A stretch of DNA of 64,000 nucleotides from assembly GCF_015694725.1 (NCBI RefSeq), contig NZ_JADQDQ010000002.1, positions 248,001 through 312,000 of the forward strand. Reading direction: 5' to 3'. Under the pieces are notes generated by a model. The model did not search any database, had not been told where the DNA came from, and saw only the letters and a list, made by a program, of their open reading frames with translations. Source of the DNA: Hymenobacter jeongseonensis. GTDB lineage: Bacteria > Bacteroidota > Bacteroidia > Cytophagales > Hymenobacteraceae. Shown here one piece after another: positions 42,510-51,789 of the stretch. Both the position numbers and the translations under genes were made by a program. Positions within the stretch are counted from its first letter, which is position 1, and the number at the start of each line of letters is the position of its first letter.

Positions 42510-45479
42510 ATGCGCATCCCTCTCCAGCTAGCCCTTGCGGTCATGCTGTTGGCAACGGGCTTGCTGCTGTCGTTTTCCGAAGTACCCAAGCTGCCGGGCG
42601 ACCCGCTGCCCACCTCCCCCGCCGAAACGGCCTGGGTTGACAGCGTGTTCAATTCGCTCACGCCCGAACAGCGGCTGGGCCAGTTGTTTATGGTGGCGGC
42701 CTACTCCAATAAAGACCGAGCCCACGTCAACCGCATCGAGCAGTTGGTGCGCAGCCAGAACATTGGCGGCGTCATGTTTCTGCAGGGCGGCCCCAAGCGG
42801 CAGGCCATCATCACCAACCGCTTGCAGGCCGCCGCCAAGGTGCCCCTGCTCATTGCCATGGACGCCGAATGGGGCCTGGATATGCGCCTCGATTCGTCGG
42901 CCCACTTTGCCAAGCAAATGACGCTGGGCGCAATGGACGACCCCAAATACGTGTTCCAGATGGGCCGCGAAATTGCCCGCAAGATGCGGGCGCTGGGCGT
43001 GCACATCAGCTTCGCCCCGGTGATTGATGTGAACTCCAATCCCGGCAATCCCGTCATTGGCAACCGCTCGTTTGGCGAAGACCAGGAACAGGTGGCCAAG
43101 CTGGGCATTCAGTACATCAAAGGCTTGCAGGATAACGGGGTGATGGCAGTGGCCAAACACTTCCCCGGCCACGGCGACACCGATACCGACTCGCACGTGG
43201 CGCTGCCGGTTATCAACACCGATTTGGTGCGGCTGAGCAAAGTGGACCTCGTGCCCTTCCAGCAATCCTTCGAAGCGGGCGTAATGGGCGTGATGGTGGC
43301 CCACCTCTACATGCCGCTCTTCGATACCACCAACGCCAAAACCACCACCCTGTCGCGGGCCTTGGTTACGGACTTGCTCAAAACCAAGATGGGCTTCAAA
43401 GGCCTGACGTTCACCGACGCGCTCAACATGAAGAGCGTGAGCAAGCTGTATAAGGACGGCGAACTCGACGCCATGGCACTGGCCGCCGGCAACGACGTGC
43501 TGCTGTTTTCGGAAGACGTACCCTCGGCCTTGCTACGCATTCGCGAGGCCGTGGCGGCGGGCAAGCTCAACCAGGAGGATTTGGATTTCCGCATCAAAAA
43601 GATTTTGCGGGCCAAGCACTGGGCTGGTCTGTCGAAGTACCAGCCGGCCCCCTTGGCCGTGCTTCGCGACAGCCTCAACCAGACTTCTACGAAAGTGCTG
43701 GCGCAAAATATTTTCGAGCACGCCGTCACCGTTGTTAAAAACGACGACAACCTGCTTCCCTTCAGGCGGCTCGATACCCTGCGAATTGCCGCCATCACCA
43801 TCGGCACCCAGGCCGAAGGGCCCTACGCTACTATTTTTAATAAGTATCAGCCCGGCTCGGTGTATGCAGTTCCGAACCGCTACGCCGATGACAGCACGTT
43901 TACCCGAATTGCGGCCCGCCTCAGCGGCTACAACGTGGTGGTGGTGAGCCTGCATAGCATGAACAACACGCCCAGCCACAGCTACGGCATGGGCGACGGA
44001 GCGTTGAAATTCATCAAGCAGCTGCAGGCCGTTCCCAACCTGAAGACGGTGGTGGTGGCCATGGGCAATGCCTACGGCTTGAAGTATCTGGAAGGTGCCC
44101 GCACGCTCGTCTGCGGCTACGAAGACCACTACGCGGCCCAGCTGGTGGTGCCGCAGGTGCTCTTTGGGGCGCTGCCGGCGCGCGGCAAGCTGCCGGTTAC
44201 GGTGTCGCCCACGCTCAAAGTCAACACCGGCATTGCCACGCCAGAGCTGCAGCGCCTGCGCTACGCCACCCCCGAAAGCCAGGGGCTGAACTCGCGCGTA
44301 CTGGCCCAAATCGACAACATTGCTCTCGAAAGCCAGACCTACGCAGCGGCACCAGGCTGCCAGGTGCTGGTGGCCCGCAACGGCACCGTGGTATTTGACC
44401 AGAGCTACGGCTACTGTACCTACGACCAGTCGCAGCCCGTAACCAGCAGCACCTTGTACGACCTGGCTTCGGTAACGAAGGTGGCCGGCACCCTGCAGGC
44501 CGTGATGTACCTCAAAGACCAGGGCAAGCTGAACCTGGACGCCAAGGTGGCCACCTACTTACCCGAGCTGGCGCGCACCAACAAGCGCGAGATGACCATC
44601 CGCGACGTGCTGATGCACCAGGCGGGCCTCAAGCCGGGCATTCCGACGTGGGAGCGCACGGTGAACAGCCGCGGCCTCAAGCCTACTTTTTACGCCAGCA
44701 CACGCTCCGAAGAATTCCCCAACGAAGTAGCGCCCGGCGAGTACAGCACCAAAGCCGCCGATGATTCGGTGTGGGCCTGGACGATGCGGTCGAGCCTCAT
44801 GCCCAAAATCAAGGGCAAGTACCCCATCGAGTATTCCGACCTGAGCTTTATTGTGATGAAGCGGGTGTGCGAAAAGATTCTCAGCCAGCCGCTGGACGAT
44901 TTTCTGCAGCAGAATTTCTACCGGCCGCTGGGCTTGGGGAGCATGACCTACAACCCGCTGCAGCGCTTCCCGAAGAGCTGCATTGCTCCCACCGAAAACG
45001 ATACCTATTACCGCCGCGGGCAACTGCAAGGCACGGTGCACGACCAAACTGCGGCCCTCGTGGGCGGCGTGGGCGGCCACGCCGGCTTGTTTGCGACAGC
45101 CAACGATTTGGCGGTGCTGATGCAGATGAACCTGCAGAACGGGCGCTACGGCGGCTCCCGCTACTTCCAAAACCCGGTGGTGACGGAATTTGCCCGCAGC
45201 CGGGTGCCCGGCAACCGCCACAGCCTGGGCTGGGACCACGGCGACCCGAGCAAACCCACCGGACCCACTAGTAACCTGTCGTCGCCCAGCACCTTCGGCC
45301 ACACCGGCTTCACGGGCACTTGCGTGTGGATGGACCCGGACAATGAGATTCTCTACATCTTTCTGTCGAACCGGGTGTATCCGGATGCGGGCAACAACAA
45401 GCTGCGGCAGTATAATATCCGCACCCGCATTCACGACGTGATTTATAAGTCGTTGGCGGCGGGGAATTCAAAAAAGTAG
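42510..45479 (+). CDS. GH3 beta-N-acetylglucosaminidase fused to class C-type serine hydrolase
   Basis: A 989-residue exported protein with two enzymes. Residues about 40-380 are a glycoside hydrolase family 3 domain with KHFPGHGDTDTDSH (Lys216 onwards) and the likely nucleophile Asp303 in TFTDALNM, as in NagZ. After a GH3 C-terminal domain, residues about 600-985 form a beta-lactamase/penicillin-binding-like domain with SVTK (Ser654, Lys657), YSD (Tyr775) and HTG (His931). Both parts could act on peptidoglycan. The ATG at 42510 precedes the hydrophobic signal; an in-frame TTG lies at 42474. Confidence 0.93.
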   Translation: MRIPLQLALAVMLLATGLLLSFSEVPKLPGDPLPTSPAETAWVDSVFNSLTPEQRLGQLFMVAAYSNKDRAHVNRIEQLVRSQNIGGVMFLQGGPKRQAIITNRLQAAAKVPLLIAMDAEWGLDMRLDSSAHFAKQMTLGAMDDPKYVFQMGREIARKMRALGVHISFAPVIDVNSNPGNPVIGNRSFGEDQEQVAKLGIQYIKGLQDNGVMAVAKHFPGHGDTDTDSHVALPVINTDLVRLSKVDLVPFQQSFEAGVMGVMVAHLYMPLFDTTNAKTTTLSRALVTDLLKTKMGFKGLTFTDALNMKSVSKLYKDGELDAMALAAGNDVLLFSEDVPSALLRIREAVAAGKLNQEDLDFRIKKILRAKHWAGLSKYQPAPLAVLRDSLNQTSTKVLAQNIFEHAVTVVKNDDNLLPFRRLDTLRIAAITIGTQAEGPYATIFNKYQPGSVYAVPNRYADDSTFTRIAARLSGYNVVVVSLHSMNNTPSHSYGMGDGALKFIKQLQAVPNLKTVVVAMGNAYGLKYLEGARTLVCGYEDHYAAQLVVPQVLFGALPARGKLPVTVSPTLKVNTGIATPELQRLRYATPESQGLNSRVLAQIDNIALESQTYAAAPGCQVLVARNGTVVFDQSYGYCTYDQSQPVTSSTLYDLASVTKVAGTLQAVMYLKDQGKLNLDAKVATYLPELARTNKREMTIRDVLMHQAGLKPGIPTWERTVNSRGLKPTFYASTRSEEFPNEVAPGEYSTKAADDSVWAWTMRSSLMPKIKGKYPIEYSDLSFIVMKRVCEKILSQPLDDFLQQNFYRPLGLGSMTYNPLQRFPKSCIAPTENDTYYRRGQLQGTVHDQTAALVGGVGGHAGLFATANDLAVLMQMNLQNGRYGGSRYFQNPVVTEFARSRVPGNRHSLGWDHGDPSKPTGPTSNLSSPSTFGHTGFTGTCVWMDPDNEILYIFLSNRVYPDAGNNKLRQYNIRTRIHDVIYKSLAAGNSKK

Positions 45480-45551
45480 GTCCCGCGCAACCTTTTTAGC
45501 GGGCCAGCCCTCATGGCAGTAATTGTAGTTGAAGTTTAACTGCATTGCTCC

Positions 45552-46280
45552 ATGAAACTACTGACTACTTCTGTATTGGCCATCGTTTTGAGCGCGGCCA
45601 CGGCCTCGGCCCAACCTTCTTTCAAGCTGGGCCTGCGCGGCAGCGTCAACCGGGCCACTACCACCCTTGACCCGGCCAACACCGGCACTCGCTTCTCCAA
45701 TTTTAGCTACTCGGCTGATAAGTCCGCCATTTATGCCTGGCAGGCGGGGGCAGTGCTGGAAATAGCGTTCGACAGGTTTGCCCTGCAACCGACCCTGTTG
45801 TTCTCACAAAAAGGCGAGCAGTTTGATGCCGCAACTTCCATGAGTGGCGTCGCAGGCGTGAGCGGTTCCAATACTCACAGCACCAACCGTTACAATTGGC
45901 TGGAGTTGCCCGTGAACGTGGTTTACTCTATTAGCAACTTCCAGCTATTTGGGGGGCCTTACGCGGCGTTGGGCATAGGAGGCCGGCGGCGGGGCACTAC
46001 GCTTAATTATTCTCCATTCGTCAAATTTGCGCCGCTCCATTTCAACGAGAAAATTCGCTACGGCTCCGACACCGACAACTCACGCGTTGACGCGGGCGTG
46101 AACGTGGGCATTGGCTATCGACGGGGCCCCGCGCAACTACAAGTGGCTTACCAGTTAGGTCTGGTCAATCTCCATTCTTCCGAGCCTTCTCTTCTCTACG
46201 ATTACGGCCATGATTTCGCTCGCGACGCGGCTTACAATCGAGGAATCCAGCTTACGGGCACCTACTTCTTCGCTCTCTAG
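45552..46280 (+). CDS. Outer membrane beta-barrel protein
   Basis: A 242-residue protein with a signal peptide (residues 1-20, ending ASA) and alternating amphipathic strands ending in an aromatic-rich C-terminus (TGTYFFAL), typical of small porin-like barrels in Bacteroidota. The region around 100-150 is well suited to eight to ten strands. No ligand is apparent. It begins 72 bp after the GH3 fusion gene and may be read with it; bshA follows after 146 bp. Confidence 0.85.
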   Translation: MKLLTTSVLAIVLSAATASAQPSFKLGLRGSVNRATTTLDPANTGTRFSNFSYSADKSAIYAWQAGAVLEIAFDRFALQPTLLFSQKGEQFDAATSMSGVAGVSGSNTHSTNRYNWLELPVNVVYSISNFQLFGGPYAALGIGGRRRGTTLNYSPFVKFAPLHFNEKIRYGSDTDNSRVDAGVNVGIGYRRGPAQLQVAYQLGLVNLHSSEPSLLYDYGHDFARDAAYNRGIQLTGTYFFAL

Positions 46281-46426
46281 CGGCTTGGGAAAATACTTGA
46301 CACAGGAAATAAGAGCAACTATCGGCGCTGGTTGGGGTATTTACCAACAATTTCGCGTCGACGCCAACATCCCGGGCCAAATCTGGTTAGGCAAAACGCG
46401 AGGCCCATTTTCGCGTTAGCTCTCCT

Positions 46427-47563
46427 ATGAACATCGGCATCGTTTGTTATCCCACGTTTGGCGGCTCCGGCGTGGTGGCCACTGAATTGGGCAAAGCCCT
46501 GGCCCAGCGCGGGCACCGGGTACACTTTATTACCTACAGCCAGCCGGTGCGGCTGGATTTCTTCAACGAAAACCTCTTTTACCACGAGGTGTATGTGCCG
46601 GCGTATCCGCTCTTCCAGTTTCCGCCTTATGAGTTGGCGCTGACCAGCAAGATGGTTGACATCGTGCAGAACGAAAAGCTCGACGTGCTGCACGTGCACT
46701 ATGCCATTCCGCACGCTTCGGCGGCGTTTATGGCCAAGCAGATTTTGCGAGCCCGGGGCATTCAGATTCCGGTGGTGACCACGCTACACGGCACCGACAT
46801 CACGCTGGTGGGCAAAGACCCCAACTTTGAGCCGGTGGTGACCTTCAGCATCAACCAGAGCGACGGCGTTACGTCAGTTTCGGCTGACTTGCGACGCGAA
46901 ACCTACGAGTACTTCGCGGTGGAAAAGGACATTACCGTCATTCCCAACTTCATCGACCTTTACCGCTTCAAGAAGCAGGAAAAAGCGCATTTCCGCGCCG
47001 CCATTGCGCCCGAAGGCGAAAAACTGTTGATTCACACCAGCAACTTCCGCACCGTGAAGCGCGTAGAAGATGTGCTCCGGATTTTTGTGGGCGTGCGGAA
47101 GCAAATTCCAGCTAAGCTTCTGTTGGTAGGAGACGGCCCGGACCGCTCGCGCATGGAAAAACTGGCCCGCGACCTCGATGTGCACCGCGACCTGCGCTTT
47201 CTGGGAAAGCTCGAAGCCGTGGAGGAAGTGCTGAGCGTGGGGGACTTGTTCCTGATGCCGTCGGAAAACGAGAGCTTCGGCCTCGCGGCCCTCGAAGCCA
47301 TGGCCTGCGAAGTGCCTGTGGTGAGCACCAATGCCGGCGGCATTCCCGAGCTCAACGTGCACGGCGTAACGGGCATGATTAGCGAAATCGGCGACGTGGA
47401 AGACATGGTCAAAAACGCCCTTTTTGTGCTGGACGACGAGAACCTACCGCGTTTCAAAGCCGCCGCGCGCGCGCGCGCCGAGGAGTTTGCTGTGGAGAAA
47501 ATTGTGCCGCTGTATGAGGAATGCTACCAGCGCGCCATTGAGGCGGTGGGCATAACGGTGTAA
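46427..47563 (+). CDS. bshA: N-acetyl-alpha-D-glucosaminyl L-malate synthase
   Basis: The first enzyme of bacillithiol synthesis, a GT4 glycosyltransferase that joins UDP-GlcNAc and L-malate. The 378-residue protein starts MNIGIVCYPTFGGSGVVATELG, the near-invariant BshA N-terminus. The C-terminal Rossmann domain has the donor-binding MPSENESFGLAALEAMACEVPVV with the catalytic Glu. The other bacillithiol genes (bshB, bshC) are not in the window. The ATG at 46427 is clear. Two overlapping hairpins form the terminator. Confidence 0.95.
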   Translation: MNIGIVCYPTFGGSGVVATELGKALAQRGHRVHFITYSQPVRLDFFNENLFYHEVYVPAYPLFQFPPYELALTSKMVDIVQNEKLDVLHVHYAIPHASAAFMAKQILRARGIQIPVVTTLHGTDITLVGKDPNFEPVVTFSINQSDGVTSVSADLRRETYEYFAVEKDITVIPNFIDLYRFKKQEKAHFRAAIAPEGEKLLIHTSNFRTVKRVEDVLRIFVGVRKQIPAKLLLVGDGPDRSRMEKLARDLDVHRDLRFLGKLEAVEEVLSVGDLFLMPSENESFGLAALEAMACEVPVVSTNAGGIPELNVHGVTGMISEIGDVEDMVKNALFVLDDENLPRFKAAARARAEEFAVEKIVPLYEECYQRAIEAVGITV

Positions 47564-47579
47564 CTGCAAGCAATTCATT

Positions 47580-47646
47580 TGACCAAAGCAATAGCTTTGG
47601 TCATCAAAAAGCCCAGCCTCAATGCAAAGGCTGGGCTTTTTGATGA
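47580..47646. terminator. Terminator with two overlapping hairpins
   Basis: A first hairpin (47580-47589 with 47594-47603) overlaps a second, perfect 19-bp stem (47601-47619 with 47628-47646, arm TCATCAAAAAGCCCAGCCT). They share 3 nt and so compete in part. It is between convergent genes. Confidence 0.85.
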
Positions 47647-47698
47647 TGGGTTGGGCAAAGCATGATGTGCTGTCGAGCATCAAAACAGCTACTGCACT

Positions 47699-48235
47699 TT
47701 AAAACAGCCCAGCCGCTTCGTTCTTTACCACGGCCAGTGCTTGGGCAGTAGGCTCGGCGCCATCCATCATCAGGCCTTCTAGGATGCGCTTGGCGAGTTC
47801 GGTGCCGCGGGCCTGGCCGGGGTTCTGGATGCCGTGGAAGGCCCGGTTTACCATCGTGAGCACGTTTTCTTTGGCTTCTTTGACCATGGTCCAGGCGTCG
47901 CCGGAGATGTAGAGCTGCTGGGAGAGGTTGTGCTCGTACTCGGCCCGGATTTCCTGCTGGAGCAGGCGGTGAAAGTCGGGCGCGGATTGGCCGGCGCTGC
48001 TCAGGCGCACCAAGATATTATTGGGCGAAATGCGCTCCAGGAACAGCACCACTCGCTCGTAGGCCTGCAGGCGCAGGGGCAGCGTGGTTTTGTTGCTCTC
48101 CAGGCGTAGCTCAATCAGGCGGCGCTGCTGTTCTTTTTCCAGAAATTGCTTGAAAAGCACGTAAATGGCACCGGCTACGATGAGCGCCGGCAGGATAATT
48201 TTGAGCAGGTCGAAGAAATAAGTGGTTGAATCCAT
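47699..48235 (-). CDS. Membrane-anchored protein of unknown function
   Basis: A 178-residue protein with one N-terminal transmembrane helix (about residues 8-28, LLKIILPALIVAGAIYVLF). A long, charged, helical cytoplasmic part follows (FLEKEQQRRLIELRLESNKTTLPLRLQAYERVVLFLERISP) that looks like a coiled coil with an RLQAYER motif. I do not recognise a named function. The ATG at 48235 precedes the helix; the frame is open upstream but overlaps the promoter region of the IscA-like gene. Confidence 0.7.
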   Translation of the reverse strand: MDSTTYFFDLLKIILPALIVAGAIYVLFKQFLEKEQQRRLIELRLESNKTTLPLRLQAYERVVLFLERISPNNILVRLSSAGQSAPDFHRLLQQEIRAEYEHNLSQQLYISGDAWTMVKEAKENVLTMVNRAFHGIQNPGQARGTELAKRILEGLMMDGAEPTAQALAVVKNEAAGLF

Positions 48236-48425
48236 AAGAAACCTACGGTGAGACGGTGAAGAGCGGTTGATACCAACCTGCGAACGAAATTGTTGCCGGT
48301 TTATGCGAGCAGCGCCACATGCTGGCCTGGCGGGCAGCGGCCGCAAACTTACGCCGTGAACCACTGCCCCCCAACTGCTGTTTCTTTCGCAGACGCGGTG
48401 CCGCGAGCTACTCCGGCGGCCGCTG

Positions 48426-48433
48426 TATCTTTG
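48426..48433 (+). promoter_or_regulatory. -7 box (TATCTTTG) for the IscA-like gene
   Basis: A full match to TAnnTTTG, 32 bp before the ATG at 48466, typical spacing. Confidence 0.65.
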
Positions 48434-48465
48434 TCGTCCACCTCGTTCTAAATCGTCTTTTAATT

Positions 48466-48813
48466 ATGGCTTCCGTTGCCACCCTCGCTCCCATTAGCCT
48501 CACCGACCGCGCGGTGGTCGAGGTGAAGAATATCATTCAGGAAAAGAACGTGCCCGCCGATTACGGCTTGCGCATTGGCGTGCAGGGCGGTGGCTGCTCG
48601 GGCATGAGCTACCTGCTCGGCTTCGACAAAGCCAAGGACGCGGACGAAACCTACGACCTCGACGGCCTGAAACTCATCATGGATAAAAAGCACGCCATGT
48701 ACGTGCTGGGCATGGAAGTTGACTTCCAGGACGGCCTCAACGCCCGCGGCTTCGTCTTCAACAACCCCCAGGCCAAGAGCACCTGCGGCTGCGGCTCGTC
48801 GTTCTCGGCGTAA
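48466..48813 (+). CDS. HesB/IscA-family iron-sulfur assembly protein
   Basis: A 115-residue A-type carrier that helps deliver Fe-S clusters. The three conserved cysteines are Cys44 (GGGCSGMSY) and Cys107/Cys109 (CGCGSSF). The fold and length fit IscA/SufA/ErpA. No other suf or isc gene is nearby, so it is a stand-alone unit with its own promoter box and terminator. The ATG at 48466 gives MASVATLAPISLTDRA; an upstream open frame to 48319 does not look coding. Confidence 0.93.
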   Translation: MASVATLAPISLTDRAVVEVKNIIQEKNVPADYGLRIGVQGGGCSGMSYLLGFDKAKDADETYDLDGLKLIMDKKHAMYVLGMEVDFQDGLNARGFVFNNPQAKSTCGCGSSFSA

Positions 48814-48857
48814 ACCGCAACGGCTGGCCGCCTCGGCCAATTATGCTGATATGTAGG

Positions 48858-48888
48858 AAAAGCCCCGGCCATATGGCCGGGGCTTTTT
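48858..48888 (+). terminator. Terminator after the IscA-like gene
   Basis: AAAAGCCCCGGCC pairs with GGCCGGGGCTTTT around a very short loop, ending in a T-run. Confidence 0.88.
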
Positions 48889-48929
48889 CGTTTACTTTCG
48901 CAGCGGCTATCACTTCAATTCCAGACCTT

Positions 48930-51125
48930 ATGCGTCCATTGTTTCTGCCGTTTTTCTTGTTGACAACTTTCTCGGCCCAAGCGCAACAATTCAGTGCGCC
49001 GGAGCTAGCCAGTTGGAAGAAGCAAGCCCAGCAAATCTCCATCACCCGCGATACCTACGGGGTGCCGCACATTTATGGAAAAACCGACGCGGACGCGGTA
49101 TTTGGGCTGCTCTACACGCAGTGCGAAGACGATTTCGACCGGGTGGAGATGAATTACCTCGATGCCATTGGCCGCTTGGCCGAGGTGGAGGGCGAGGCCG
49201 CACTATACCACGATTTGCGCGCCCGTCTCTTCATGGACAGCACCCAGGCCATCGCTATTTACAAGAAGACGCCGGTGGAAATGAAGAAGCTGCTGGACGC
49301 CTTCGCGGCCGGCACCAACTACTACCTGGCCACCCACCCCACCGTGAAGCCCAAGCTGCTGCGCCGCTTCCAGCCCTGGATGCCGCTCATGTTCAGCGAA
49401 GGCAGCATTGGCGGCAACATCAGCGTGGTGAGCATCGAGCGGCTGAAGGCTTTTTACAGCCAGAAGAAATCCAGCTCGTGGATTAATGCCGACTTCGAGA
49501 AGCGCGAGCGGGAGCCGGTGGGTTCGAATGGGTTTGCCATTGCGCCCGGCAAAAGCGCCAGCGGCAACGCCTTGCTGCTCATCAACCCGCACACGTCGTT
49601 CTACTTCCGCTCGGAAGTGCAGATGGTGAGCCAGCAGGGCCTGAATGCCTACGGCGCCGTAACCTGGGGCCAGTTTTTTGTGTACCAAGGCTTTAATGAA
49701 AATTGCGGCTGGATGCACACCTCCAGCCAGGCCGACTCAATGGACGAGTACCTCGAAACCATTGAAAAGAAAAACGGCGGCATTTTCTACAAATACGGCG
49801 GCAAGCTGCGGCCCGTGAAAGTTGAAAAAGTCTCCCTCCCCTATCGTGACGGCGGCAAAATCCTGCGCCGGGAATTTGCTATATACCGCACCCACCACGG
49901 CCCAATTGTGGGCCAGAAAGCCGACAACCAGTGGGTGGCGGTGCGCATGATGAACGAGCCGCTGGCCGCCTTGCAGCAGTCGTACCTGCGCACCAAAGCC
50001 ACCGGCTACGCCAGCTTTCAGGACGTGATGAAGCTGAACGGCAATGCCTCCAACAACACCGTGTTCGCCGACAGCAAGGGTAGCATCGCCTATTGGCACG
50101 GCAACTTCATGCCGAAACGCGACGCCAAGTTCGACTGGAGCCAACCCGTGGACGGCAGCAACCCCGCCACCGAATGGAAAGGCTTGCACGGCGTAACGGA
50201 GCTGGTGCAAGTGCACAATCCGGCCAGCGGCTTCATCCAAAACTGCAACTCGACGCCGTTTACCGTGGCGGGGTCCAGCAGCCCGGCGCCCGCTAAATTC
50301 CCCTCGTACATGGCGCCCGACGCTGAAAACTACCGCGGCCTCAACGCCGTGCGCGTGCTGGGCAACAAGCCCGTTTTCACGCTCGACACCCTGATTGCCG
50401 CTGCCAACGACCCGCACCTCACCGCCTTCGACGACATGCTGCCGGCCTTGCTCACGGCCTACCAGCCCACTTCCGTTGAGAAAACCAACGCCCCGGCCAT
50501 GGCTGAAGCCATTGAAGTGCTGCGGGCCTGGAACCACAATTACAGCACTACTTCCGTGGCCCAAACCGTGGCCATTTACTGGGCCGAGCGGCTGCTGGCC
50601 AAAGCCCGGGCCCGCGTGCCCGCAGCCCAGCCGCAACTCGACTACATCAGTTTCACCAAGTTTGCGCTGGCCAACACCAGCCCGCCGGAAAAAGTAGCGG
50701 CCTTAGCCGAAGCCCTCGATGACTTAACCCGCTATTTTGGCACTTGGAAAACGCCTTGGGGCGACATCAACCGCTTCCAGCGCCTAACGGGCAATATTCA
50801 GGAAACTTACGACGACCAAAAGCCCAGCCTGCCCGTGGCTTTCACGTCGTCGTCGTGGGGGTCGCTGGCCGCTTTTGGGGCGCGGGCTTACCCGGGCACG
50901 AAGAAGCGCTACGGCACCGTGGGCAACAGCTTCGTGGCCGTAGTGGAGTTTGGGCCGCGCATCAAGGCCCGTTCCGTGGTAACGGGCGGTCAGCACAGCC
51001 GCCCCGGCCAGTCGCACTTCACCGACCAAGCCGACTTGTACACCACCGGCCGCTTCAAGGAGGTGCGTTTTTACCCGGAAGACGTAAAAGCCAACGCCGA
51101 AAAAACGTATCATCCGGGCCAGTAG
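48930..51125 (+). CDS. Penicillin acylase family protein (N-terminal nucleophile hydrolase)
   Basis: A 731-residue exported Ntn-hydrolase precursor with a short signal peptide (residues 1-19). The predicted nucleophile is Ser199 in the motif VGSNGFAI, where autocleavage would free the beta chain; the alpha part is about 20-180. NPHTSFYF and the later YRTHHGP and NGNASNNTVFAD are typical of the family. Substrates range from penicillins to acyl-homoserine lactones; the sequence does not decide. The ATG at 48930 opens the signal peptide. TACTTTCG 29 bp upstream resembles a -7 box. Confidence 0.92.
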   Translation: MRPLFLPFFLLTTFSAQAQQFSAPELASWKKQAQQISITRDTYGVPHIYGKTDADAVFGLLYTQCEDDFDRVEMNYLDAIGRLAEVEGEAALYHDLRARLFMDSTQAIAIYKKTPVEMKKLLDAFAAGTNYYLATHPTVKPKLLRRFQPWMPLMFSEGSIGGNISVVSIERLKAFYSQKKSSSWINADFEKREREPVGSNGFAIAPGKSASGNALLLINPHTSFYFRSEVQMVSQQGLNAYGAVTWGQFFVYQGFNENCGWMHTSSQADSMDEYLETIEKKNGGIFYKYGGKLRPVKVEKVSLPYRDGGKILRREFAIYRTHHGPIVGQKADNQWVAVRMMNEPLAALQQSYLRTKATGYASFQDVMKLNGNASNNTVFADSKGSIAYWHGNFMPKRDAKFDWSQPVDGSNPATEWKGLHGVTELVQVHNPASGFIQNCNSTPFTVAGSSSPAPAKFPSYMAPDAENYRGLNAVRVLGNKPVFTLDTLIAAANDPHLTAFDDMLPALLTAYQPTSVEKTNAPAMAEAIEVLRAWNHNYSTTSVAQTVAIYWAERLLAKARARVPAAQPQLDYISFTKFALANTSPPEKVAALAEALDDLTRYFGTWKTPWGDINRFQRLTGNIQETYDDQKPSLPVAFTSSSWGSLAAFGARAYPGTKKRYGTVGNSFVAVVEFGPRIKARSVVTGGQHSRPGQSHFTDQADLYTTGRFKEVRFYPEDVKANAEKTYHPGQ

Positions 51126-51178
51126 CAAGCAGCTGCGGAGGCAACCGGCATCACTCGCTCACTTTAATTCAGCACGCC

Positions 51179-51370
51179 ATGGACATCAAATATCTGTCGG
51201 ACGAGAAAGGCAAAATAACCGGAGTGTTTATTCCGATTGAAGACTGGGAACAACTTCAGAAGGAGTATAAAATCGATGTAAAGGCAGCGGCCGACTCTGG
51301 CGCCAAGCTGCAGCAGTCGCTGACGGAAGCGATGAAGAAAGTCAAGCCCGAAACAGGCGACGGCAAATAG
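51179..51370 (+). CDS. Small Phd-like protein (possible orphan antitoxin)
   Basis: A 63-residue soluble protein, MDIKYLSDEKGKITGVF then IPIEDWEQLQKEYK, with the strand-helix layout of Phd/YefM-type N-terminal domains (DEKGK...PIEDWE). The C-terminal half is Lys/Glu-rich and helical. No toxin gene lies beside it: a penicillin acylase homologue precedes it by 53 bp and a terminator follows within 12 bp. It could be an orphan antitoxin or an unrelated small protein; the similarity is short. Confidence 0.55.
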   Translation: MDIKYLSDEKGKITGVFIPIEDWEQLQKEYKIDVKAAADSGAKLQQSLTEAMKKVKPETGDGK

Positions 51371-51380
51371 CACAACACGC

Positions 51381-51418
51381 AAAAAAAGCCCCAGCCTGAA
51401 TTGGCTGGGGCTTTTTTT
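51381..51418 (+). terminator. Terminator after the small Phd-like gene
   Basis: AAAAAAAGCCCCAGCC pairs with GGCTGGGGCTTTTTTT, an almost ideal terminator that would act in both directions. Confidence 0.92.
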
Positions 51419-51789
51419 GGTTAACAATTCGAGAGACTTTGCGCGTGTTTGGAAGTTAAAAGAAACATGGTTCCCGTCCTGCTGAGCGCAGTCGAAGCAC
51501 CTCTACCGCTTCATTGAGTCACTATGGAGTAGCGATGCTTCGGCTGCGCTCAGCAGGACTCGGAATTTAAAAACTTAGAAATAGATGGCATTGGCAGAGG
51601 GAGTTATAGCATAAGGCAAATTTTCCATGGTGAATGGTGGCCTTTACCCAATATCCAAAACCCAATGAAATTACAGCGTTGCCAGCCCGGCTACTAATGT
51701 CGAGCCTAATTTGCTGCTTCTGAAAAAAAGCGCGTAAGAGGACTTGGCGAACCGCCCCGCGCCAACGCCTGACTAGCCCCGACAAACGA
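51419..51789. other. Intergenic stretch of 371 bp
   Basis: It holds one palindromic repeat (51476-51559) and otherwise nothing I recognise. The promoter of the metal ATPase should lie in its right half. Confidence 0.5.
51476..51559. repeat. Intergenic palindromic repeat upstream of the metal ATPase
   Basis: The left arm GTCCTGCTGAGCGCAGTCGA pairs with a right arm ending GCGCTCAGCAGGAC, one mismatch. The outer GTCAT is changed to GTCCT in both arms, so pairing is kept. Confidence 0.85.

Noticed and set aside
46210-46419. A 69-codon frame between the beta-barrel gene and bshA
   Set aside because: It overlaps the barrel gene's end in another frame and has no signal, domain or promoter.
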